A stretch of DNA of 64,000 nt from Neisseriaceae bacterium (GTDB lineage Bacteria > Pseudomonadota > Gammaproteobacteria > Burkholderiales > UBA11063), in assembly GCA_003963245.1 (NCBI GenBank), contig RXJX01000035.1:22638-86637 (forward strand). Direction: 5' to 3'. Positions within the stretch are counted from its first letter, which is position 1, and each line of letters starts with the position of its first letter. A program made the translations under genes and the position numbers. Shown here one piece after another: positions 56,205 to 64,000 of this stretch. Under the pieces are notes generated by a model, which was not told the origin of the DNA, did no database searches, and saw nothing but the letters and a program-made list of their open reading frames with translations.

Positions 56205-57629
56205 CTAGTAAAGATAACTCACCATTAACTGCGCCTGATAAACACCATTACCATCTGGGTCTGCATCAGTTACATATCCATATGCGCCAAAAAACGTTAG
56301 CCCTTTTACCTGAGGCAAACTATAGCTTAGCTGAATATCATACTCGTTACTCGCAGGAATTATTGTAGTTGCGTAATACTGATAACTTGGCGAGATAATC
56401 AAACTATTATCAAGCAAACTAAGCGATGGAGCAATCTTATATGCTTGCCCGGATGACCTTTCAACCATCCCCTGTATCCAACCTGTTGTGTATAATGGAT
56501 CGGTCGCATACTGATAGGTATACGGTGAAACCAGTCCACCAGCCTCATAACCATCCGTTGGACCCCAGATATTGTTATAGCCAAATTGAATCCCAAATAT
56601 TGAGTAATTAAAACCAAGCTGAGCACCAATCATATTACTGCTTACACTATTACCATAACCATTATTATTGAGAATATTCCCATCTCCGTTTTGGCACTGC
56701 ATGGCACCTTGAAAGCCAAGAGTAAACCCAAGTTCATCATTTATCGGCAATTTTATTGTCGTATCCGCATATGCCATGTTTGCATAATCAGCAAAAGCAT
56801 AACCCCATAAGCGTAAATTCAACATTTGCCCTGGAGTACTCCAGCTAGCCCCAGCTGCTACGGTAGACGAGCTACCCGCATCTCCAATATTTCCCGTAGC
56901 AGTACCATTATCAAAACCACTGTTATACATTGTTTGCTGACTGAACCCCTCCTCACCAAGTAACTGAGCACCATTAATCGCAAATCCAGTTAATAGCCAA
57001 CCACCACCTGGGTTAACATTAACCAACGCGCCTTGGTAGGTTACCATGTTTAACGCATTATTTTGATAATAAGTCATCCACGGACTGTTACTAATTCCAA
57101 TCCATCCAACATCTGCCTGAATAATATCCGAATACTGATATTCTGCAAATAATTCCTGCGGTGTGACTTGTTTCATTATAGAAAGTCCTTGCGCTTGATT
57201 CTCGGGATCAGCTGGATTCCACTGACTACTAAAGAAGGGGTTAGCAATTGTCAGTAAACCGCCAAAAGAAAACCCCGCAACCTGCCCTGTTTGTCCAAAG
57301 ATATTTACCGCGTAACCATAATTATTGTAACCATTTTGGTCAACATAACTGGCAGCACCAAAAACATTCCATGTTCCGTCAGCGAACCATTTTTGTGCTA
57401 CATTATCACGAGTTAATTCACTTTCACTAACATTTTGGGTATCTCCCCTACTTGGCATGCCTATGTATGGATTTTGTATGTAGTTGCCTCTAGAAATATA
57501 GCTATTGCCTCTTGTTTCTGGCTGACTTTCAGTCTCTGTATCCTGTGTTATCACCTGCTCTGTTTGCTGCTCATCTGCGTAAGAAAACCCACTAGTTACC
57601 ATTAAAATAACTGGTAATAAATTTTTCAT
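56205..57629 (-). CDS. Zinc-responsive outer-membrane porin-like protein
   Basis: A 474-residue exported protein: signal peptide (ending SGFSYA), an acidic Glu/Thr/Gln-rich linker (20-45), then alternating aromatic beta strands ending in the sequence QAQLMVSYLY with a C-terminal aromatic residue, as required for BAM-mediated insertion. Overall plan resembles OprD-like or carbohydrate-selective porins, but I cannot name a family. Its promoter lies inside a perfect Zur-type palindrome, so I infer a role in moving zinc or zinc complexes across the outer membrane. It precedes the COG0523 gene by 54 bp. Confidence 0.75.
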   Translation of the reverse strand: MKNLLPVILMVTSGFSYADEQQTEQVITQDTETESQPETRGNSYISRGNYIQNPYIGMPSRGDTQNVSESELTRDNVAQKWFADGTWNVFGAASYVDQNGYNNYGYAVNIFGQTGQVAGFSFGGLLTIANPFFSSQWNPADPENQAQGLSIMKQVTPQELFAEYQYSDIIQADVGWIGISNSPWMTYYQNNALNMVTYQGALVNVNPGGGWLLTGFAINGAQLLGEEGFSQQTMYNSGFDNGTATGNIGDAGSSSTVAAGASWSTPGQMLNLRLWGYAFADYANMAYADTTIKLPINDELGFTLGFQGAMQCQNGDGNILNNNGYGNSVSSNMIGAQLGFNYSIFGIQFGYNNIWGPTDGYEAGGLVSPYTYQYATDPLYTTGWIQGMVERSSGQAYKIAPSLSLLDNSLIISPSYQYYATTIIPASNEYDIQLSYSLPQVKGLTFFGAYGYVTDADPDGNGVYQAQLMVSYLY

Positions 57630-57646
57630 ACTAATTTATCCTTGGC

Positions 57647-57677
57647 TGATATAATGTTACAATGTAACATTATATCA
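57647..57677. promoter_or_regulatory. Perfect 31-bp palindromic Zur operator with divergent extended -10 elements
   Basis: TGATATAATGTTACA, one central A, and TGTAACATTATATCA are exact reverse complements. Each arm starts with TGATATAAT, a consensus extended -10, so the palindrome can drive transcription both ways: the porin on minus (18 bp from its start) and zur on plus (about 109 bp). The centre is TGTTAC-N3-GTAACA, the Zur-like core also found at 56166. Repressor binding would shut both promoters at once. Confidence 0.85.
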
Positions 57678-57785
57678 TAATACTAGATAAAACCCAGCAA
57701 ATATGCAAAAATAAAATTAAATCCTTATCAAATGGTATTTAGATTTATAATATTGCTATTAACATAATTAAGTATTTGCCTTTAT

Positions 57786-58229
57786 ATGCAGCCTAAATTT
57801 GAGACAATTATCGACTATTGTAGGTCAAAAAATATTCAACTAACTAATCAGAGATCTCTGATTATTAGGATAATTGCAAACACACCAAATCAACTAACCG
57901 CAAATGAAATTTTAATAGACTTACAAAAAGTCAACCCAAAAGCAAATCGTATGACTATTCATCGCGCGCTTGAATTTCTTATAGATGCTGGTTTGATACA
58001 TAAGATAGCATTCAATCATACCTATAAACTATGTGCGCATCTTTACTGTAAACATGATCACCACTGCCAAATTTTGATTTGTCAAAAATGTGGTAATCAA
58101 ACAGAAATACATAATCTACAAATAACGGGTGCTCTGCTAGAAATAAGTAGAACACATAACTTTAAACTTGCCAACCCAGTAGAAATAACTGGTTCATGTG
58201 CAAAATGTCAAACAGAGGAAATTTTATGA
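57786..58229 (+). CDS. zur: Fur-family zinc uptake regulator
   Basis: A 147-residue Fur-family repressor: a winged-helix domain (1-85, NQLTANEILIDLQK and RMTIHRALEFLIDAGLI, the recognition helix region) and a metal-binding dimer domain with CQKCG and CAKC, the structural zinc Cys pairs. The His-rich segment HLYCKHDHHCQ supplies sensor ligands. Linkage to znuACB, COG0523 and the operators supports Zur rather than Fur or PerR. It is the only transcription factor gene in the window and is probably autoregulated through the palindrome upstream. Confidence 0.9.
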   Translation: MQPKFETIIDYCRSKNIQLTNQRSLIIRIIANTPNQLTANEILIDLQKVNPKANRMTIHRALEFLIDAGLIHKIAFNHTYKLCAHLYCKHDHHCQILICQKCGNQTEIHNLQITGALLEISRTHNFKLANPVEITGSCAKCQTEEIL

Positions 58230-59344
58230 TAATTGTTAATACGAAATTTGATGCCGGAAGTATTGTTGTGCATAATTTATCTAATCCGCAAAACCTACGC
58301 TTTGGTATTCGTAATGATACTAATTCACATTTTGCCCAATGGTTTTATTTCCAATTAAATAATGTAAAACATCAGGAGCTAACAATTAACCTTGAAGAAC
58401 TAGATAAAACAGCATATCCGGGTGGTTGGGAAGACTATAATGTCTGTGCTAGTTATGATAATCAAAATTGGTTTAGGATTCAGTCACAGTTCAGCAATAA
58501 CACATTAAAATTTAACATCACTCCCGAAGCAAACTCAATTTATTTTGCATATTTTGAACCATATTCATATAGCCGTCACCTAGAATTAATTGGTTTTGCT
58601 AATTCACACCATGCTGTCTCTCACGAAATTCTTGGACAAACTGCAGAAGGACGAAATATAGATCTTTTGGTCGTTGGTGAAACAGATGCTAAAAATAAAA
58701 TTTGGATCATTGCAAGGCAACACCCCGGCGAAACTATGGCAGAATGGTTTATGGAAGGACTAATTCATCGCCTTCTTGATAGTCAGGATGCAATCAGCAA
58801 TAGTTTATTACAGGATTCAGTGTTTTATCTGGTACCAAATATGAATCCAGATGGAGCTTATAATGGTAATTTACGTACTAATACTAGCGGGACTAATCTA
58901 AATCGCGAATGGCTAACCCCAAGCCTTGAAAAATCTCCCGAAGTATTTTATGTGCGGAATAAAATGCTTGAGACGGGTGTCAGTATGAGTTTTGATATTC
59001 ATGGCGATGAAGCGCTACCTTACATCTTTACCGCTGGCTGTGCTGATAATTTAAGTTATAGTGACAAACAAAAAGCTTTGGAGAAAAAATTTGAAGAACT
59101 TTATCCGTTAATTAACCCAGACTACCAAACTAAATACGGTTATGAAAAAGGTCACTTCAATGTTGAAACACCAACGATTGCAACTAGCTGGATTGGAAAT
59201 CAATTTGATTGCCTGTCATTCACGCTGGAAATGCCATTTAAGGATAATGCCAACCTACCAGATATTGAATATGGTTGGAATGGTGAGCGCTCTTCCTTGC
59301 TAGGCGCAAGTTTATTAACGATGCTTAATCTTATCAAATTATAA
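58226..59344 (+). CDS. M14-family zinc carboxypeptidase (CCP-like)
   Basis: A 372-residue peptidase of the M14 cytosolic carboxypeptidase-like branch. An N-terminal beta domain (1-115) precedes the catalytic domain, with zinc ligands His and Glu in ARQHPGETMAEWF and His in FDIHGDEALPY. Substrate-binding residues lie in NMNPDGAYNGNLRTNTSGTNLNREW, and the catalytic Glu in FTLEMPFK. The start ATG at 58226 overlaps the zur stop (ATGA) and has GAGG 7-8 nt upstream; a longer start at 58196 would lie inside zur. There is no signal peptide. Co-translation with zur is unusual and suggests a link to zinc status. Confidence 0.87.
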   Translation: MIIVNTKFDAGSIVVHNLSNPQNLRFGIRNDTNSHFAQWFYFQLNNVKHQELTINLEELDKTAYPGGWEDYNVCASYDNQNWFRIQSQFSNNTLKFNITPEANSIYFAYFEPYSYSRHLELIGFANSHHAVSHEILGQTAEGRNIDLLVVGETDAKNKIWIIARQHPGETMAEWFMEGLIHRLLDSQDAISNSLLQDSVFYLVPNMNPDGAYNGNLRTNTSGTNLNREWLTPSLEKSPEVFYVRNKMLETGVSMSFDIHGDEALPYIFTAGCADNLSYSDKQKALEKKFEELYPLINPDYQTKYGYEKGHFNVETPTIATSWIGNQFDCLSFTLEMPFKDNANLPDIEYGWNGERSSLLGASLLTMLNLIKL

Positions 59345-59356
59345 ATTTTGCTAATA

Positions 59357-59386
59357 AAAAAACTGGAATTTAAATTCCAGTTTTTT
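59357..59386. terminator. Bidirectional terminator
   Basis: AAAACTGGAATT and AATTCCAGTTTT form a long symmetrical hairpin with A/T tracts on each side, between the convergent carboxypeptidase and permease genes. Confidence 0.85.
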
Positions 59387-59401
59387 ACATTTAGAAAACA
59401 T

Positions 59402-60847
59402 TTAATCCAGTACAAGAATTCCAGTATACCAGCAATAGCCACAAATAAACGCCAAGATCACAATAGTTGCACATAATGCAATTTCAAACTTGTTCTCAAA
59501 CATTTTGCGCTTATCTTCTTTTCTAGCTTTATAAAACAAAGCAATACCAATCAAATACATTAAGGTAGAAATTGCTAAATATTTTAAACCACCAGCATAA
59601 ATCATCCAAATTGCATAAGTAACAGATAACAAGCCTTTAATTAACTCATAAAAGTAGATTTTTTTATCTGTAATAATCAATTTAACTGAAAACATTGCCG
59701 CTAATAAATATGGTACCAAAACCAAACTTGTCGCAATCATGATCATATTAAGATAGATCGCTTGGCTAAAATACGCACATACCATCATAAACTGTAAAGT
59801 AAACCCAGCCATTAATGCCGCATTAACAGGAACACCACGAGAATTAATTTTGGTTAAAAATTTAGGCATTGTACGATCAGTTGCAGACAAAAATAAAATA
59901 TTAGTTGCTAGCATATTCCATGCCAATAATGCCCCAACCACACAAATTAGAACTGCGAAACGGATAATATTAGCACTAATCGGACCAATAACTGCAGCCA
60001 TCACTCCAGCAGTTGAAGGAGTAGTTAAAGCTTGTACACTGCTAGTAGACATAATACCAAATGGCAAGACTGACAACAAGGTATCAATAATTAAAACAAC
60101 GATAACAGCCAACATAGTCGCTTTACCAACATCTTTCATTGATTTGGCATAAATTGCGTAAATACATGCGGCTTCAATACCCAAGAAGTCCCACACGGTA
60201 ACTAGCATGGTCGCCTTAATTTGATCCATCATGCTACCTAAATGCAAGTCGTGCGTAGCCATATTTTTTGCAAATATTTCAGTCTTAAATCCGTAAATAA
60301 ATACCAAGATTAATGATGCCAACGCCATTAGCTTAACTGTAGTAATCATGATGTTAACAATCGAAGCTTCTTTTACACCACGAATGATAAGCGCCATCAC
60401 AATCCAGATTAACAATGACTCACAGAGAAACGAGGGAAAAGTTGCTCCCGCAGTTGGTCCATGACCAAAAATAGGGAAGAAATTACCAAGAGTAGCAAAA
60501 ATATAGATGAGATAACTTGCATTACCCAAAAGAGCGTTAAGATAGTAACCCCATGCGGAGGTAAACCCAACATAATCACCAAAACCAAATTTGGCGTAAC
60601 CATAAATACCGCTTTTAATATCTGGTCGTTTATTACTGATGTAAACAAAAGACCAAGCTAAGGCGATCATACCCGCAGCAACTATAAACCAATGAATAAC
60701 AACAGCCACCGCACCAGAGCGATTTGCAATATTTTGTGGGATATCAAAAACCCCACTACCCATCATGGAACCAAATGTTAGAGAAAATAGAGCAAAAAAC
60801 GTTAAATCCTTAACGTCAACTCCTGAGCTAGGTGTTTTCGCAGCCAT
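59402..60847 (-). CDS. APC-family amino-acid/polyamine antiporter
   Basis: A 481-residue permease with about twelve hydrophobic segments, of the basic amino acid/polyamine antiporter (APA) group that includes ArcD, AdiC and CadB. The first segment holds GSMMGSGVFDIPQNIA, the substrate-binding Gly-rich turn of the family. Likely exchange is arginine, ornithine, lysine or a related amine; no decarboxylase or deiminase gene is adjacent to decide. The 424-bp spacer upstream (60848-61271) holds the groEL terminator and a palindrome but no gene. Confidence 0.87.
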   Translation of the reverse strand: MAAKTPSSGVDVKDLTFFALFSLTFGSMMGSGVFDIPQNIANRSGAVAVVIHWFIVAAGMIALAWSFVYISNKRPDIKSGIYGYAKFGFGDYVGFTSAWGYYLNALLGNASYLIYIFATLGNFFPIFGHGPTAGATFPSFLCESLLIWIVMALIIRGVKEASIVNIMITTVKLMALASLILVFIYGFKTEIFAKNMATHDLHLGSMMDQIKATMLVTVWDFLGIEAACIYAIYAKSMKDVGKATMLAVIVVLIIDTLLSVLPFGIMSTSSVQALTTPSTAGVMAAVIGPISANIIRFAVLICVVGALLAWNMLATNILFLSATDRTMPKFLTKINSRGVPVNAALMAGFTLQFMMVCAYFSQAIYLNMIMIATSLVLVPYLLAAMFSVKLIITDKKIYFYELIKGLLSVTYAIWMIYAGGLKYLAISTLMYLIGIALFYKARKEDKRKMFENKFEIALCATIVILAFICGYCWYTGILVLD

Positions 60848-61076
60848 AACTTTTTCCTTAAAAGTCTAAATATATTATTATTTTAAAAACCGTTATCACA
60901 CAAACTACAAAATAACACAATGCAATAACAACTACCCCCAATCGGTTTTAACCGCCCCCTAGACATTATACATTGATTCTTACTTAGATTTTAAAGCAAT
61001 TATAGAAAAAATAACACTAAAATTAGGTATACTATCAAGACCCTACAATTTATCAAAATTAATCAATACAATTCAA

Positions 61077-61094
61077 TTTGTTACACATAACAAA
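61077..61094. promoter_or_regulatory. Palindrome in the spacer between groEL and the antiporter gene
   Basis: TTTGTTA - CACA - TAACAAA is a perfect 7-bp inverted repeat about 230 bp upstream of the antiporter start. It resembles the zinc operators in TGTTA/TAACA but has an even, one-base-shorter centre, so it is not called a Zur site. Confidence 0.3.
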
Positions 61095-61220
61095 AAAATA
61101 AGGATTTAATTTAAAATTGATATTTTATGCAACATTTTATCCAGAAGAGTTGAACATAAATTACATTTTACGCGTTCCGCATTAGTAGAGAATATTATAC
61201 TTGCAAGCTAAAAATAAAAA

Positions 61221-61249
61221 AATGGCACCAATGAATTATTGGTGCCATT
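61221..61249 (-). terminator. Terminator of groES-groEL
   Basis: AATGGCACCAAT and ATTGGTGCCATT form a 12-bp stem with loop GAATT; on the minus strand a T-rich run follows, 22 bp after the groEL stop. Confidence 0.9.
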
Positions 61250-61271
61250 CTTAAAATAATGAGCTAAGAGC

Positions 61272-62948
<1,677 letters not shown>

Positions 62949-62970
62949 TTAATTAATATTTACGATTTAT

Positions 62971-63261
62971 TTACGCTACGATTGCTAAAATATCGTCTTC
63001 ACGCATTACCAAAACTTCTTTGCCGTCTAGTTTTACTGCCTGACCAGAGTATTTGCCAAACAAAACACGATCACCAGCTTTTACGCATAGAGGATGACGC
63101 GTACCGTTATCAAGTAATTTACCTTCACCTACTGCAACTACCACACCCATATCAGGCTTTTCTGCTGCAGCACCTGGTAATACGATCCCTGAAGCCGTTT
63201 TCTCTTCAGCTTCAACACGTTCTACAACTACACGATCATGCAAAGGCTTAATTGTTGCCAT
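62971..63261 (-). CDS. groES: Co-chaperonin GroES
   Basis: The 10-kDa cap of GroEL, 96 residues. The mobile loop [21 protein letters not shown] and the ending [15 protein letters not shown] are typical. AAAGGAG lies 8 nt before the ATG. It is the first gene of the groESL operon; the promoter is described at 63326-63354. Confidence 0.98.
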   Translation of the reverse strand: MATIKPLHDRVVVERVEAEEKTASGIVLPGAAAEKPDMGVVVAVGEGKLLDNGTRHPLCVKAGDRVLFGKYSGQAVKLDGKEVLVMREDDILAIVA

Positions 63262-63325
63262 GAGTTAAACTCCTTTTATCATAAAAAGTTAATTAACAAA
63301 ATATATTGTTTTATTGACAACTGGG

Positions 63326-63354
63326 TATATAAGACGAATTGAACATATTTCAAG
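63326..63354 (-). promoter_or_regulatory. Putative heat-shock-type promoter of groESL
   Basis: On the minus strand CTTGAA (63349-63354) is followed at 17 bp by TATATA (63326-63331), the latter within TCTTATATA. CTTGAA is the sigma-32 -35 consensus, but the -10 lacks the usual C-rich block, so a sigma-70 promoter is also possible. No CIRCE element (TTAGCACTC-N9-GAGTGCTAA) is present. Confidence 0.5.
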
Positions 63355-63482
63355 AGTGGAAAGATAAAAATAATCAAATTTTTATAAATAATTCAATTAT
63401 CATTTTGAAATAATTTGACAAAAACGTTATAAAATTTAGTTTTAAGGCTCCAATAGTCTACCAGATTGTTTACCTAGTATTT

Positions 63483-63902
63483 ATGCTTAGCGATGATACG
63501 GGAAATAAATTCTCCATTGATAGCGCTGCTTATTTCACACCTAAATTCCTGCAAACAGACAAAGGCTACTCTTCAGAAGCTAACCGTGAGTTTCTAAAAA
63601 TAAATAACATTGGCAACGGTATTATGGATACGGCTAAGCGTAATACTAAACTTACATTCAAACAACTTTATCGTAATAAACGTATTTCAAAAACCAGATA
63701 CATTGTTGAACGCACAAACGCTACAACTAAAAATATCTTTGGTTTTACCAGAAGTAAGTACATTGGTATAGCTAAAGTTAAAACCCAAGCACTCCTAGTA
63801 GCAATTGCTCATAATTTACTCAAAGCAGCAAACAAAATAATCCTAACACAGGATAGAAGTATCCAGATTTTACGAAATAGACAAATAAGCTGGGTGTTTT
63901 AG
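63483..63902 (+). pseudogene. IS5-family transposase, C-terminal remnant
   Basis: Only the last third of a DDE transposase remains: LQTDKGYSSEANREFLK (second catalytic Asp region), GIMDTAKRNTKLT, and ISKTRYIVERTNATTKNIFGFTRSKYIG, which holds the Arg and catalytic Glu motif, then QALLVAIAHNLLKAAN. The N-terminal part with the DNA-binding domain and first Asp is absent. The frame is open back to 63414 but without transposase similarity, so the 5' part has been lost. The 3' end abuts the tip of a second IS element, which may have inserted at its stop codon. Confidence 0.82.
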
Positions 63903-64000
63903 GCAGTGTCGTCAAATTATCTCACTCCACAAACAAATACATCTAATTTGTACTGCTGCCAAATATGATGATGCTCTTTTGGCATATCTGGTAACTATTC
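63903..64000 (-). mobile_element. End of a second IS5-family element (continues off window)
   Basis: The tip begins GGCAGTGTCGTCAAATTAT at 63903-63921, a plausible terminal inverted repeat. It is next to TTA(G), fitting the short YTAR-type target that IS5-family elements duplicate. Reading inward on the minus strand, the transposase C-terminus is visible. Its sequence differs from the remnant at 63483-63902, so these are two separate elements. Confidence 0.75.
63912..64000 (-). CDS. IS5-family transposase, C-terminal end (partial)
   Basis: The minus strand encodes VTRYAKRASSYLAAVQIRC then ICLWSEII and a TGA inside the terminal repeat. RYAKRASSYLAAVQIRC is the well-known C-terminal signature of many IS5-family (ISL2/IS427-like) transposases. 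The rest of the gene, including the catalytic core, lies beyond the right edge, so whether it is intact cannot be told. Confidence 0.82.
   Translation of the reverse strand, partial: IVTRYAKRASSYLAAVQIRCICLWSEII

Noticed and set aside
61077..61094. A third Zur operator
   Set aside because: The centre is CACA rather than the C-N3-G core shared by the two zinc sites, and the nearest gene is an amino-acid antiporter with no zinc link.
63262..63482. CIRCE/HrcA operator upstream of groES
   Set aside because: Neither TTAGCACTC nor its partner arm is present; only a possible sigma-32 or sigma-70 promoter is seen.
63410..63920. ATAATTTGAC (63410-63419) and GTCAAATTAT (63911-63920) as inverted repeats bounding a 0.5-kb element
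   Set aside because: The match stops after 10 bp: the terminal GACGACACTGCC on the right has no counterpart on the left. The right copy is better explained as the end of a separate IS5 element entering from the edge.

Overview
The window comes from an AT-rich Gram-negative bacterium, most likely a proteobacterium of the beta/gamma type. The evidence is two tripartite-pump-type RND proteins, several lipoproteins with clear lipoboxes, an outer-membrane porin-like protein, PrmB, HtpX, RlpA, a GmhA/DiaA-YraN-BON cluster, MiaB, LepA and a long-type QueF. A low-GC member of the Neisseriales would fit, but that placement is inference. Gene density is high and nearly everything is recognisable chromosomal housekeeping. 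There are no tRNA, rRNA, CRISPR or prophage genes. Only one transcription factor (Zur) is encoded in 64 kb. Many likely promoters carry an extended -10 (TGnTATAAT).

Layout. 1-4.2 kb: the end of a nucleotide-sugar aminotransferase gene, 5-formyl-THF cyclo-ligase, an aldehyde dehydrogenase and a pilin-like protein with a long Cys/Ser/Thr-rich tail. 4.4-10.7 kb: two coupled RND pump genes with no adaptor gene. 10.9-19.4 kb: an orphan peptide-binding lipoprotein, then a long minus-strand run (prmB, HAD phosphatase, trmL, rlpA, fmt, htpX, two BON lipoproteins, yraN, gmhA-like). 19.5-22.5 kb, plus strand: a PBP7-like peptidase, purU and phoH. 22.7-28.6 kb, minus strand: a small secreted protein, two polyprenyl-phosphate-sugar-type glycosyltransferases (GT87-like and PMT/GT39-like), an EamA transporter and an M61 peptidase. 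28.9-32.8 kb: a compact preQ1/queuosine operon (VUT transporter, folE, queF, queC, queD, queE).

33-34.5 kb: a persulfide dioxygenase and a TauE/SafE exporter behind a promoter with a perfect palindromic operator. 34.6-47.8 kb: TDT transporter, miaB, an FAD-dependent oxidoreductase, an AEC transporter, acnA, a repeat lipoprotein, lepA and a periplasmic broad-specificity amino-acid racemase. 47.8-52.3 kb: a 944-residue unrecognised lipoprotein and a DegP-like protease. 52.5-59.4 kb: a zinc-homeostasis region (znuA, znuC, znuB, a COG0523 GTPase, an outer-membrane porin-like protein, zur and an M14 carboxypeptidase), with two copies of a TGTTAC-N3-GTAACA operator. One copy lies in a perfect 31-bp palindrome that holds extended -10 elements on both strands. 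59.4-63.3 kb: an amino-acid/polyamine antiporter and groES-groEL. 63.4-64 kb: remnants of two different IS5-family insertion sequences.

The most coherent regulatory findings are the symmetric Zur promoter, with the porin and the zur-carboxypeptidase pair as its outputs, and the regulator-less persulfide operon. The least understood genes are the 944-residue lipoprotein, the pilin-like protein and the PMT/GT87/small secreted protein cluster.
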